In this document: positions 27,582-37,300 of the stretch, in pieces | Numbering within the stretch: the stretch's first letter is position 1 | Layout of the letters: each line of letters begins with the position of its first letter | Assembly: GCA_028279825.1 (NCBI GenBank) | Contig: JANQNA010000002.1 | Location: forward strand, 62,001 to 126,000 | Source of the DNA: an archaeon | GTDB taxonomy: Archaea > Aenigmatarchaeota > Aenigmatarchaeia > GW2011-AR5 | DNA: 64,000 nucleotides | Reading direction: 5' to 3' | Translations under genes and position numbers: made by a program | Notes under the pieces: model-generated | Told to the model about the DNA's origin: nothing | The model's input: the letters and a program-made list of their open reading frames with translations, nothing else | Database searches by the model: none

Positions 27582-27637
27582 GGTATAAATACCTCTTTTG
27601 GTGCAGTTATCGAAAATTAGTACAAATTTAGAAATTA
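27582..27637 (-). promoter_or_regulatory. 56-bp conserved promoter element (copy B) with palindromic TATA box
   Basis: The minus-strand reading matches 49 of 56 positions of 12442-12497, ending in the palindromic TATA core GGTATTTATACC. It drives the Cys-rich micro-protein gene leftwards. Because the TATA core is symmetric, weak transcription to the right is also possible. The two copies share sequence only up to the TATA box, which points to common regulation. Confidence 0.6.
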
Positions 27638-27681
27638 CAGATGTATATAAACTTTAATCGGGAATTATATCTAGTGGTTAG

Positions 27682-28068
27682 ATGAAGACGAAACATTTAG
27701 TTGCTGTGTATATTATCCTGATTCTTTTGACTGTTGGCTATCTTTTCATGGTGGAGAATGTGGCTGCAGGTGAGTTTTCCCTGAATAAAGGCGGCAGGGA
27801 TCTTAAGGTAAGTTTCTATGATTTCACTGTTGTGTTAGTATTCCTGGTTGCTGCTGCGCTCACGGTGATAGCTACAAAGGCATTTGACAAAAAGAATTCT
27901 GACAGGTTATTTTTTGTAGCCAGTGCATTCTTTTTGTTTGCACTGAAATCAGCACTGCTGATTGTGTATAATTTTGTACAGGGTAATTACGGGTATATTG
28001 GTATTTCAATGCAGACACTTGAACTGTTAATCCTGTTATTACTGTTCTTTGCATTATTTAGGAAATAA
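27682..28068 (+). CDS. Four-helix membrane protein paired with a wHTH regulator
   Basis: A 128-residue protein with four predicted membrane helices (VYIILILLTVGYLFMV; FTVVLVFLVAAALTVIA; LFFVASAFFLFALKSALLIVYNF in part; LLILLLLFFALF). A short outside loop carries the segment GEFSLNKGGRDLKVSFYD. It is followed 2 nt later by a tandem winged-helix regulator, so they are co-transcribed. The pairing suggests a membrane sensor or modulator of that regulator, but this is inferred from context only. Confidence 0.75.
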   Translation: MKTKHLVAVYIILILLTVGYLFMVENVAAGEFSLNKGGRDLKVSFYDFTVVLVFLVAAALTVIATKAFDKKNSDRLFFVASAFFLFALKSALLIVYNFVQGNYGYIGISMQTLELLILLLLFFALFRK

Positions 28069-28070
28069 TT

Positions 28071-28598
28071 ATGTTTGGAGACCGACAGCCTCTTGAGCTG
28101 GATGTTCGCAGGCGCATATTCGGCTGCATATGTGACTCACCGGGGCTGCACTTTAGAGAAATTCAAAGAAGGACTAATCTGGCAACTGGTTCTATTGACT
28201 ATCATCTGCACTTTCTGTACAAAAACGGGTTAATTAGGATAGAAAAGGACAAGAGCTATACGAGATATTATCCGTTAACAAAGAACTGGTCTGAAGAGGA
28301 AAAACAAGTTCTGAATGTATTACGCAACAAGAAGATGAGACATATACTGATATTTCTATTAGAGAAGAAGAGGACTACCCCTTTGAAGATATCAAAAGGT
28401 ACTGGCATTTCTTTGTCTACCCTGTCATGGTATCTGAAACAGCTTCAGCAAAATGGTGTGGTTACGCATACAAAAAAAGGAAGATTCAGATACTATAAAA
28501 TCAAAGATCCCAAAACAATAATCAAATACCTTATAGAGCACAAGTCAAGCTTTCTTGACAGCGTTGTAGACAGCTTCATAGAGACCTGGGAGTTCTAA
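28071..28598 (+). CDS. Tandem winged helix-turn-helix transcriptional regulator
   Basis: A 175-residue protein with two winged-helix domains. The first is about residues 10-70 (IFGCICDSPGLHFREIQRRT, GSIDYHLHFLYKNGLI, wing KSYTRYYPL). The second is about 80-155 (HILIFLLEKKRTTPLKISK, LSTLSWYLKQLQQNGVV, wing GRFRYYKI). Such double-wHTH proteins of the ArsR/MarR type are frequent in archaea and bind DNA as transcription regulators. The gene starts 2 nt after the membrane protein gene. Targets are unknown. Its 3' end overlaps a convergent small gene by 23 nt. Confidence 0.88.
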   Translation: MFGDRQPLELDVRRRIFGCICDSPGLHFREIQRRTNLATGSIDYHLHFLYKNGLIRIEKDKSYTRYYPLTKNWSEEEKQVLNVLRNKKMRHILIFLLEKKRTTPLKISKGTGISLSTLSWYLKQLQQNGVVTHTKKGRFRYYKIKDPKTIIKYLIEHKSSFLDSVVDSFIETWEF

Positions 28599-28794
28599 GA
28601 TCAAGTACACGTTTCCGTCTTATTATATTGAGAGCCCTTTCTTCACTTACGCTAAACAAATCCATTACGTAGGTGACATTTTCTTGTGATTCATCATATA
28701 CAATAGTGTCCATTTTTTCTTTTTGTGATCTTCTATGCGCAAAAAACTCAGTATAGTTTTTGCAACCATGATTCCTGCAGGTTCCTCGTGACAT
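28576..28794 (-). CDS. Small hypothetical protein with Cys pair and possible helix-turn-helix
   Basis: A 72-residue protein. The N-terminus (MSRGTCRNHGCKNY) has two Cys and a His that might bind metal, and the middle (VTYVMDLFSVSEERALNIIRRK) is helical. A TATA box TTTTAAAC (28816-28823) on the minus strand lies 25 nt before the ATG, giving leaderless spacing. The same box also serves the divergent DedA-like gene. It overlaps the regulator gene at its 3' end. No family is recognised. Confidence 0.6.
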   Translation of the reverse strand: MSRGTCRNHGCKNYTEFFAHRRSQKEKMDTIVYDESQENVTYVMDLFSVSEERALNIIRRKRVLDLRTPRSL

Positions 28795-28815
28795 TAAAAG
28801 AACATAACAGAAAGG

Positions 28816-28823
28816 TTTAAAAT
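28816..28823. promoter_or_regulatory. Symmetric TATA box shared by divergent leaderless genes
   Basis: TTTAAAAT lies about 25 nt from the ATG at 28845 (plus) and about 25 nt from the ATG at 28794 (minus). Only 50 nt separate the two start codons and no second TATA box is visible, so both genes probably use this one element. Confidence 0.6.
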
Positions 28824-28844
28824 AGCATACAGTAAAGCATTGTT

Positions 28845-29333
28845 ATGGATGCTTCATTTCTGGTGGGACTTGTTGTTACATTGGGGTATCTGGGTATATT
28901 CCTTGCCAGTCTGATAGGCTCGGCTACTATATTTCTCCCTGTACCATCTTTTCTTATTGTGACAGCAGCGGGAACCACAATGAATCCATTGGCTGTCGGA
29001 GTGGTTGCCGGGTTAGGATCAGCAATAGGTGAACTGGTTGGATATGGAATAGGCCGCGGTATTGTTTATGGTAAAGGAAAGGTAACAAAAAAGCAACACA
29101 AATATGCGAAAACGGTTGCCAGATGGTTCTCGGAGAAAAAAGGACCGGTTATAATCTTCTTGTTTGCACTGACGCCTCTGCCAGATGACATAGTCGGTAT
29201 AGTGTGCGGGACGATAAAATATGACTTGAGAAAATTCTTCTTTGCTACGCTTGCTGGTAAGGTAATACTGCACGTGGCACTTGCATATGCGGGTTTGTAC
29301 GGCCTGGAAATTCTAAAGACAGTGTTCTTCTGA
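28845..29333 (+). CDS. DedA/VTT-domain membrane protein
   Basis: A 162-residue membrane protein of the DedA (SNARE-associated/VTT) type, which acts in lipid scrambling or flipping in other organisms. It shows the family pattern of re-entrant helices with conserved Gly/Pro/charged residues: GSATIFLPVPSFLIVTAAG, then a G-rich GSAIGELVGYGIGRG and FALTPLPDDIVGIVCG. The ATG is leaderless with a shared TATA box. It is followed by its own small intergenic region and a secreted protein gene. Confidence 0.88.
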   Translation: MDASFLVGLVVTLGYLGIFLASLIGSATIFLPVPSFLIVTAAGTTMNPLAVGVVAGLGSAIGELVGYGIGRGIVYGKGKVTKKQHKYAKTVARWFSEKKGPVIIFLFALTPLPDDIVGIVCGTIKYDLRKFFFATLAGKVILHVALAYAGLYGLEILKTVFF

Positions 29334-29376
29334 AGTTGCGATAATGTTATATACTGGTTAAAATCATTGTTTAAGC

Positions 29377-32223
29377 ATGAAAACGGGCGTAATTGTCTCG
29401 TTATGCGTTCTGCTGGTTATGGTTACAACTGTTTATGCAGAAAATCAGACTGACCCATGCGATGGCGTTGTATGTTCCCAGCCTTCTACAATTACATGCG
29501 TTGGCAATGATATTGTAACGACTTATTATACAGGAACCTGTGCTGACGGAACTTGTTCATTTACAGAACAACAAAGTTCAACCCCTTGCCATGTAATGAC
29601 AGAGGTATGTCCTGACGGATACCAGGCATCCTGCGACAGAACCTGCAGTACAACCGGTTCAGGAGCTTCCTGTAGTGACTGTACACCATCCTGTGCGGGC
29701 CATGAAACAGCTGCGGTGACAGAATGTGAAACTGGCCAGGAAGAGATGGGAACCTGCGCAAACGGGATGACTTATCTGAAAAAGAAGTGTGAGAACGGTT
29801 TCTGGGTTGATAATGTTGCTTTCTGGGACGGAGAGAAATATACGAACAGTCCTTGTCAAGATCAGACAAATTTCTGTGATACTGCATACTGTGGTACATT
29901 CGACGGAACGTGTCCTGACGGCACACCAGCATCTTGTCCAAAGATATGTGATGAAGCTTCAAGATCATGTTTAGACTGCCAGTTTGATTGTACAGGGCAT
30001 ACAGTGTGTACGGAAGGTGAGATAGAACATCACATGTGTACAGACGGTACACAATATGCAAAATTGGAGTGTACAGGCGGAACATGGGTGGAAATAAACT
30101 ATGTAGATAATCCATGCGGGACCTGTCCTGTTCTTGATTGTGCACCACCACCGGACAATTGCCGGATAGAGCCAAAATGGGAGAACGGTTGTGAAACCTG
30201 TGGGGAAGTTGTTTGCGATCAGACACCAGGACCATGTCCTATGATACATTGTGAAGTGCCTGAAGGCTGCTGGGCGGAACACAGATATGATCAAAACGGA
30301 TGTCAGGTGTGCGGAGAGGTAAGATGTGATAACCAGGCCTGTCCGCCTGACTGTGTTTGTGAACGTGATTCACAGGGAAATATGTACAAGAAATACTGTA
30401 AAGACAAGGCAGATTGTAATAACAACGGCATCTGCGAAGCAGGCGAGGAATATGGATGTAATGATTGTATAGGTGGAGAGGACTGTCCTGTCACGAAAAA
30501 ATGCTCTGACGGGAACCAGATCATGTGCCATCAAACCGAATTTGGCTGCAGATGCGATCCATGTCCATTGCCGGAGAAGGATATTCCTTATGGTTGTAAA
30601 CAGGTAACAGATGACAGGGGATTTGTAAAGGTTATATGTGATAACAGCGGCGTTGAGTGTCCTGACGTGCCGCAGGATGTAAGGATGAGATGCGTTGATG
30701 AAGGCGGTACCCCGATGTTCAATAAGGATCATAGCGGCTGTAACAGGTTCAGATGCGACTTTGGCGGCGGACAGGGAAGATCTTTTGTACCTCAGGCAGG
30801 ATTCCAGGGTGTTTGTCCTTCACCTGAGGAGGTTTTGAGATCACTGGAAAAGTGCAGTGAGCTTGGACTGCCTGGTTTTGTATCATTTGAAAACGGCTGC
30901 AAGATAGGCGTATGTGCGGATCATGACCAGGGAGCAGGCTGTGAGTACTTTTCAAATGAAGACTGGGAAAGGAAAAAAGCAGAATGTAACGCTGATAACA
31001 GAAATGCTATTGATGCTTACGATGAAAACGGCTGCAAATACCCAATATGCGGCGACCAATTCCACTGCATGCGTGAACTGCCAAAAGGAGCATATGATAA
31101 CTGCAACAAAAGAGGCGGTGAGCTTGTGGTCAGACATACTGATATAGGGTGTATTGAATTCAGCCAGTGTGTAACCAGAGGCGATCACAGGAATGTGTAC
31201 GTAGAAGAATTCAGGGGTGAGGCACCTGGTTCTACTGATCTTCTTGCTGTGGCTTTCAAGTTAGAGGAGTTAAGACAGGAGCTTGATAAACTATCAAGAA
31301 AAGCCGATGAGCTTGCTAAGTATTATAATTCTGTCGGGTCAGACGAGGCAAACAGATTCAGACGCGTAGCTGACATGTTTGCTTCTGCTACGGAAAGAGT
31401 TGACGAAATAAGGAGTAAGATCCGGAGTAACGTAGATGACATGACTCCGGACATGGCCCTGGAGATTAAACAGGATTTGAGGTATCTAAAAGAGGTCATG
31501 ATAAAGGACATACTTTACGTCATGCTGAGTTCGGATGAGGAAATAAACGACATAAAATCCGACAAGGTCAAGAATTGTGGCAGAGATGATGAGTGTTTTG
31601 ACAGAGCATTCCGTGTCTGCCAGCCGCTTACATTCAAACCTGATGATCACGGCGGACCTATTGTTGAGGTAACCGGGTTAGAGGGTGATAAATGTGTCAT
31701 GGTAGTCAAGCAGGAAGGTGATCTACCGCCTGGTGTAACAGGACCACTACAAATGGTATGTAAGATAGAGAGGTATTCGTACGGTGTCAGGAATCCGGAA
31801 GAGGACATATTCCCATACTGTGAGGGTAACTTACTTGAGATGATGAAGAAATACGGTACCGAACCACGTGGTGTTCCTGGTGAGTGTGAAGGCGATAATT
31901 GCCGTGAGTATTGTGGTAGAGGTCCTGAAGAAGCGAGGAAGTGTTTAGAGCATATGGGTGATATTATGCCTGACGACGTAAGAGATGATCTGGAACGTAT
32001 CTCAAGAGGCGAGATGCCAAGAGGACCTCCTAGAGACGAGTACAGAGATGATTATCCTAAAGATGATTACAGAGGCGACTACGGAGATGAGCCTTATAGA
32101 AGTGACTACCCTAAGGATGATTATCCTAAAGATGATTACAGCGGATCATGTTCCGGATGTTTAGATAATGGTGTGTGTGATCCAGGTGAATGCAGGGACT
32201 GCAGAGATTGTGGAGGGATATAA
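29377..32223 (+). CDS. Secreted 948-residue Cys-repeat protein
   Basis: A signal peptide (VIVSLCVLLVMVTTVYA) is followed by about 450 residues with dozens of cysteines. Repeated units such as CPVLDCAPPPDNCR...GCETCGEVVC and CPMIHCEVPEGCW...GCQVCGEVRC resemble antistasin/pacifastin/VWC-like disulfide modules. A helical, Cys-poor section (about 610-720, LDKLSRKADELAKYYNS) may be a coiled coil. The C-terminus has tandem acidic/Tyr repeats (DDYPKDDYRGDYGDEPYR) and ends in CLDNGVCDPGECRDCRDC. There is no membrane anchor, but a small lipoprotein gene starts right after the stop and could hold it. Leaderless ATG after TTATATAC. Function is unknown; metazoan-style protease inhibition cannot be assumed. 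Confidence 0.85.
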   Translation: MKTGVIVSLCVLLVMVTTVYAENQTDPCDGVVCSQPSTITCVGNDIVTTYYTGTCADGTCSFTEQQSSTPCHVMTEVCPDGYQASCDRTCSTTGSGASCSDCTPSCAGHETAAVTECETGQEEMGTCANGMTYLKKKCENGFWVDNVAFWDGEKYTNSPCQDQTNFCDTAYCGTFDGTCPDGTPASCPKICDEASRSCLDCQFDCTGHTVCTEGEIEHHMCTDGTQYAKLECTGGTWVEINYVDNPCGTCPVLDCAPPPDNCRIEPKWENGCETCGEVVCDQTPGPCPMIHCEVPEGCWAEHRYDQNGCQVCGEVRCDNQACPPDCVCERDSQGNMYKKYCKDKADCNNNGICEAGEEYGCNDCIGGEDCPVTKKCSDGNQIMCHQTEFGCRCDPCPLPEKDIPYGCKQVTDDRGFVKVICDNSGVECPDVPQDVRMRCVDEGGTPMFNKDHSGCNRFRCDFGGGQGRSFVPQAGFQGVCPSPEEVLRSLEKCSELGLPGFVSFENGCKIGVCADHDQGAGCEYFSNEDWERKKAECNADNRNAIDAYDENGCKYPICGDQFHCMRELPKGAYDNCNKRGGELVVRHTDIGCIEFSQCVTRGDHRNVYVEEFRGEAPGSTDLLAVAFKLEELRQELDKLSRKADELAKYYNSVGSDEANRFRRVADMFASATERVDEIRSKIRSNVDDMTPDMALEIKQDLRYLKEVMIKDILYVMLSSDEEINDIKSDKVKNCGRDDECFDRAFRVCQPLTFKPDDHGGPIVEVTGLEGDKCVMVVKQEGDLPPGVTGPLQMVCKIERYSYGVRNPEEDIFPYCEGNLLEMMKKYGTEPRGVPGECEGDNCREYCGRGPEEARKCLEHMGDIMPDDVRDDLERISRGEMPRGPPRDEYRDDYPKDDYRGDYGDEPYRSDYPKDDYPKDDYSGSCSGCLDNGVCDPGECRDCRDCGGI

Positions 32224-32409
32224 GTGGATAAAAAAGCAATTCTAATGGTTGCGCTGGTGCTAGGTTGCATGGTTTTCATTGGCGGGTGCACTGAACAATC
32301 GACAATAACGTCGGGTGAAGAGGCAACAGAAACCGTCACAAACATAAGTTCTGATATAGAAGACGTCTCTGGCACGCTAGAGGATATAGATGACCTGCTT
32401 GGCGGCTAA
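32224..32409 (+). CDS. Small putative lipoprotein
   Basis: A 61-residue protein from a GTG start directly after the upstream stop, with GGAGGG about 7 nt before it. The N-terminus is a lipoprotein signal (ILMVALVLGCMVFIGGC) with lipobox FIGGC, so the mature chain is only ~40 residues, acidic and helical (TVTNISSDIEDVSGTLEDIDDLL). Co-transcription with the 948-residue secreted protein suggests they work together at the membrane surface. Confidence 0.75.
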   Translation: MDKKAILMVALVLGCMVFIGGCTEQSTITSGEEATETVTNISSDIEDVSGTLEDIDDLLGG

Positions 32410-32433
32410 ATATCTTTTCGGTTAATTCTTTGT

Positions 32434-33018
32434 ATGGACAAAGATGAACTGCTGAAAGAATTAATAAATCTCAAAGTGTTAAAAACTCAAAGAATTATCA
32501 GGGCGTTTGAAGAGGTTGACAGAGCAGAATTTGTTCCTTCAGAACAGACTTCCTGTTCGTATGCTAATTATCCGTTGCCTATAGGTAAAGGACAGACCAT
32601 ATCACAGCCTCTGACAGTTGCTATAATGACTGAGGCACTCGATCCGAAAGGCAAAATACTTGAAGTCGGTGCAGGCAGCGGTTATCAGGCTGCTATACTT
32701 TCCAAACTCTGCGACGAGGTTATAACTTTAGAGATTATTCCTGAGATCTTTGATTTTGCTAAACGGAATCTAAAGGATTACAGGAATGTAAAAGTGGTGA
32801 ATACTGACGGGTCTAAGGGATACGGTGAAACTCTTTTTGACAGAATAATTGTCACGGCTTCCGCGCCTAAGGTGCCGGAACCGTTGCTGAAGCAACTAAA
32901 GAAGAACGGTAAAATGGTTATTCCTGTCGGTGATGAAATGTTCCTAATAGAAAACAATAAGAAGAAGCTACTTGGCTATTTTTCGTTCGTGCCTTTGCGC
33001 GGCGAACACGGCAATTAA
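32434..33018 (+). CDS. pcm: Protein-L-isoaspartate O-methyltransferase
   Basis: A 194-residue class I SAM methyltransferase that repairs isoaspartyl residues in aged proteins. Family marks are RAEFVP, the loop YPLPIGKGQTISQPLTVAIMTEA around residues 45-65, motif I (ILEVGAGSGYQAA), motif II DEVITLEI and FDRIIVTASAPKVPEPLL. Slightly shorter than many homologues (~210). It is followed by a convergent unknown gene overlapping 4 nt. Confidence 0.95.
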   Translation: MDKDELLKELINLKVLKTQRIIRAFEEVDRAEFVPSEQTSCSYANYPLPIGKGQTISQPLTVAIMTEALDPKGKILEVGAGSGYQAAILSKLCDEVITLEIIPEIFDFAKRNLKDYRNVKVVNTDGSKGYGETLFDRIIVTASAPKVPEPLLKQLKKNGKMVIPVGDEMFLIENNKKKLLGYFSFVPLRGEHGN

Positions 33019-33407
33019 GCGGGTCTTCTGTTTTCCCTTGTTGTGAATTTCCTGTCAAACTGTCTTCTTCTCTGTGCAGCTATGTATATGGCAGTCAAGG
33101 CTGTATGCTCCGGCGTACCGGGTTTGTACCTCTTCTCAACCCCTTCCTGACTCGGAGGATGACCATTCATCCCGGTCAGAACCCAGCTGAGTGCGGGTTT
33201 TCTATAGAATGAACTAACAGTTTCCCCTTCCCCGGTTACTTCCTGAATACCTACATAATCTGGTAACCAATTATGCAATCTGTATGCCTGTCTTCGTTTT
33301 CCATTAGAACTTGGCAGGTCTACGACAAAATCGCCGCCTGCGATTTCCATTTCTACAGTTTCTCCACCGGGTATAGTGATTTGTGTTTTTGGTATTTCTG
33401 GTATCAT
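33015..33407 (-). CDS. Hypothetical protein
   Basis: A 130-residue soluble protein, probably beta-rich at the N-terminus (TQITIPGGETVEMEIAGGD) and basic at the C-terminus (AAQRRRQFDRKFTTRENRR). A minus-strand TATA (TTTAAATA, 33431-33438) lies 28 nt before the ATG, which supports expression as a leaderless gene. I recognise no family or active site. Confidence 0.65.
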   Translation of the reverse strand: MIPEIPKTQITIPGGETVEMEIAGGDFVVDLPSSNGKRRQAYRLHNWLPDYVGIQEVTGEGETVSSFYRKPALSWVLTGMNGHPPSQEGVEKRYKPGTPEHTALTAIYIAAQRRRQFDRKFTTRENRRPA

Positions 33408-33430
33408 AGATGATTAGACTATAAACTTTC

Positions 33431-33440
33431 TTTATTTAAA
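33431..33440. promoter_or_regulatory. Symmetric TATA box shared by divergent leaderless genes
   Basis: TTTATTTAAA lies about 27 nt from the ATG at 33463 (plus) and 28 nt from the ATG at 33407 (minus). The start codons are 55 nt apart with no other TATA-like box between them. Confidence 0.6.
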
Positions 33441-33462
33441 CCTAACTATTGATTCTTTCTGT

Positions 33463-34257
33463 ATGATAGATGCACACTGTCACTTGGAAGATATGGATGA
33501 AGACGTAATTAAGGATGCGGAAGAGGACATGGCAGCCGTTGTTACTTCATCGGGTGATCCAAAAGACACTGAAAAGACACTTGCCCTAAGGGACAAGTAC
33601 AGCAATTTCGTTTACGTATGTCTTGGGTTCCATGCAGAAGTAATGGACAACTATACAGATGAACAGATAGAGGAATACATTGGCTATATTAGAGTCAACA
33701 AGGACAAGATAGTCGCGATAGGTGAGGTTGGGCTTGATTATAACTGGACAAAAAAGAAAGAGGATCAGGAAAGATCCAAACAAATCTTCAGAAAGTTTAT
33801 TGATCTTGCACTTGAGCTACAAAAACCTTTGGTCATTCACGCCAGAAACGGAAAGGATAATACAGAGGGAGATGACGATGGGATTAAGCAGACGCTTGAT
33901 ATACTCGTAGAAAAGAATGCTAAGAACGTCATGTTGCACTGCTATTCTGGCAGTGAAGGGCAGATGAAAGATGCCATTAGAAGAGGCTGGATGATTTCTA
34001 TAGCCACGGTCGTTTGTAAGAGTATGAAGCATCAGAGACTGGTAAAACTAATTCCTTTGGAACAACTGTTGCTGGAGACGGACGCACCATGGCTGGATCC
34101 GGATGAACCTTCAGGATCTTCAAAACTTACAAACCGTCCATGGAAGATAGAGAAAAGTGCGGCAGTCATAGCGGAAAAAATGGACATAACAAAGGAAGAA
34201 GTGTTACATAAGACGGAAGCGAATGCTACAAGGTTCTTTTCTATACGCGATATCTGA
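33463..34257 (+). CDS. TatD-family metal-dependent hydrolase/DNase
   Basis: A 264-residue TIM-barrel amidohydrolase-type nuclease. The metal ligands are visible in order: DAHCHLED (HxH, residues 3-5), GEVGLDY (Glu, ~93), VIHARN (His, ~126), MLHCYSG (His, ~158) and LLLETDAPWL (Asp, ~207). Length fits the family. TatD proteins are Mg-dependent 3'-5' exonucleases and act in DNA repair or quality control. Leaderless ATG from the shared TATA box. Confidence 0.93.
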   Translation: MIDAHCHLEDMDEDVIKDAEEDMAAVVTSSGDPKDTEKTLALRDKYSNFVYVCLGFHAEVMDNYTDEQIEEYIGYIRVNKDKIVAIGEVGLDYNWTKKKEDQERSKQIFRKFIDLALELQKPLVIHARNGKDNTEGDDDGIKQTLDILVEKNAKNVMLHCYSGSEGQMKDAIRRGWMISIATVVCKSMKHQRLVKLIPLEQLLLETDAPWLDPDEPSGSSKLTNRPWKIEKSAAVIAEKMDITKEEVLHKTEANATRFFSIRDI

Positions 34258-34305
34258 GCTGCATCTACAAAATCTTTATATACCATATCTTTGGAACAAT
34301 CCAGT

Positions 34306-37300
34306 ATGGGAAGGGGTATTGCAATATTATATGTGGGACTTTTGCTTATTCTGATTGTTGGAACCTCTGCTTATGCAGATGACTGCGACCAGGCATGCAG
34401 CGATGCCGAATCAGCAGCACAGCAAGCGGCCAGTGACGCAGAGTCAGCAGCACAGCAAGCGGCCAGTGACGCAGAGTCAGCGGCACAGCAAGCGGCCAGC
34501 GACGCAGGATCAGCAGCACAACAGGCTGGATCTGACGCAGAGTCAGCTTCTCAACAATCTGAAAGTGATGCAGCCTCGATAAAACGACAGAAAGAGAGTG
34601 ATGCCGAATCAGCAGCACAGCAAGCGGCCAGCGATCTTGAGTCTTTTGTCCAGCAAGTGGAAAGTGACCTGAAGTCCAAGATAAGGGAAACCAGGGGCAG
34701 AAATGCAAGACTTGATGTTGTAAGTGAAGTTGAAAACGGTGAAATGGTTCAAAAAGTAAAATTCAGGGGAACCGGAGTTGAGTCACAGTTTGAATTGGAG
34801 AGCGTAGAGGATGGTGCGGCCAGAGTCAGACTTTCGGACGGAAATTATCAGGATATTGACGTTATGCCAAGTACTGCTTTCAGGATTGCAATGCAAAGAC
34901 TAAAGAGCCAGGACCTGGATATACAACTGCAGGAATCCGGGGATATAGCGGCTGTTTATGTTGCCAAGGCAGACAAGACGGTAAAACTTTTGGGACTATT
35001 TGACGTGCAGCATGACCTGGAAGTTACAGTAAATGCTGAAAACGGGGATATCGAGTTTGAGACACCATGGTGGTGGTTCCTTGTACAGGAAGTCGACGAG
35101 ATAAGTGATTTGGATTTACAGCTGATAAAACCGATACAGGATATTGTTCTGGTTAAGAATGAGATAAAAACAATCAACTTGGATAACTATTTTCTGAATG
35201 CTGAGAGTTATTATTTTCTTGATGCAAATAACGTGAAGCTTGATATAAACGAGGCTATGCTTACTATTTTCCCTGATACGAACTGGGTAGGAACAACTTC
35301 CGTGAAAATTGTTGCTAACAGAGAAGACGACAGCCTGGCAACAACTTTCAACGTAATAGCAACCGAGGATAATGTTACCGTTCAGACAGTCCAATACGAA
35401 GCCGTTTTAAACGAGCCTGTCAGATGGAAGAAAAAGGTAAGCCTGGACGGAACAGAAAGGATAACGCTGAAGCTGCCGAAAAGTTCCGAGAACATTGCTG
35501 CCAAGAGTGACGTAGGACCGGTGAATATACTTTCACAGAGAGACACCAATGATGATATTGAAATTGACATAGAGGATGATAACTACGAGGTTGAATACTA
35601 TACAGAAGCGCCTTCTTCCGTTGAGGAGGACATATCAGAAGGTAAAAAAAGAATAACTATTGTCGGATCTGAAGAGGTTCATTATACAGACATTCTTGCG
35701 TTCCAGAGGCTGCCTATGGAGGTCCCGGCAGATTCCGTCAGGCTATTCCACATCAAAGACGGGAGAACAGAAGTGCAGCTAGATAAATATGACGTTAATG
35801 AGAATGGTCTTGTTGATTATGTTGAATGGATAGTTCCTATGTTAAGCAATGAGACATATGAGCTGGAATTTGATATACTTAACATTCAGTCATACCCAAC
35901 TGTCGGAGGAAACTGGACGGTCGTGTTCAATACAACCGGAACAGCCAACCTTACGATCTCGGCCATAAACGGTACCACTTACGGAGGGGATCTTACACCT
36001 CTTGAGTTGAGATGCGGCAACAATGCCAGGTCTTTCTCATGGCAGGGCAACATTGTTGATTATACGGACTGGGAATGCGGTGAACTTGGTTTCTGGACTG
36101 TCAAGGTACTTACAACCGGGGTTCACATACAGGAATTCAACTTTGGCGGCCTGATCGGGCACGCTTACAATTTCGCTTCCGAAAATATATCATTTGTGCC
36201 ACCTACACCTTTGAACAACTCTGCTCAAAATGAGAACTGGATATTTGTCAATATATCCTCACAGGAAAACCTTAATGATTCGTTGCTGGAATGGGGAAAC
36301 TCTTCCGGTTATTTTAACCTGTCAATGTCAAGTACATCTGCTGTGAACTGGTACAGGAATATGACTTCCCTGGAAGAGGGTAGCTACGATTTCACGGTCT
36401 GGGCACAAAATGGCACGGTAAACGTTACGGTCTGGATCCAGAGCGTGAGAAGATTTGTGACGCTGGACTTTACCCCTCCGACTGTGAGCATAGATTATCC
36501 TCTCAATACGACATACAACATAAACGTGAGCCAGCTTGACTATACCAGCAGCGGCGTCTATTGCTGGTACTCTACGGACGGTGGTGCAACAAACTCTTCA
36601 GCTATCAGCTGCCTGACAGACTTCACCGACGTTAATAGTGCAGAGGGATCAAATACGTGGACTGTATATTCAAATGACTCGGCCGGCAACATCAACTCAT
36701 CAAGTGTGTCATTTTTCAAGGATACAGTAAATCCGGAGATATCCTTCAGCGGAGGAACACCTGCTGATTATGCCAGTCTTTCACAGGATTATGTATATGT
36801 CAATGTGTCTTTCAACGAAGCTGATCTGGGTAACGTTACGTTCTACATTTACAACGAAGGAGGCCTTGTGGATTCAGAGACCTACACAACGGCAACTTAT
36901 TCAGTAAACTGGACGGGTCTTGATGACGGTGTCTATAATTATGAAGTGAATATGACAGATGCTGCCAGTAATGAGAACTCAACGGGCAGAAGGTTCATAA
37001 CCCTTGATACTACACTTCCTGTAATTACATTTTCATGCTCCAAATATTCCCTGGCTTTGCGCGAGGCACTCAGCTGTTCGTGTTCTGCCGTGGATAACAT
37101 TGACCAGAATCCTGTCGTAACTTATACTGTTAATCCTTCAACCTCAAAGGTTGGTGCCTTTGACACAATGTGTGTAGCAGTTGACCAGACCGGTAACGCC
37201 GACTCAAAGACACTTGAATACAAGGTGTCAGTAAGGAGCGAGGGATACCCTGATTATTCTGTGTCTTCCGAAAAGCTTGAGGAGGGCTATGACAGGAAGC

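Noticed and set aside
29561-30235. 224-codon open frame on the minus strand
   Set aside because: It is antisense to the Cys-rich protein; His/Arg/Leu-rich composition is what the antisense of Cys/Gly/Thr codons gives.
34399-34695. Regular 33-bp repeats as a CRISPR array
   Set aside because: There are no unique spacers; the repeats are contiguous, in frame and encode an 11-residue protein repeat.
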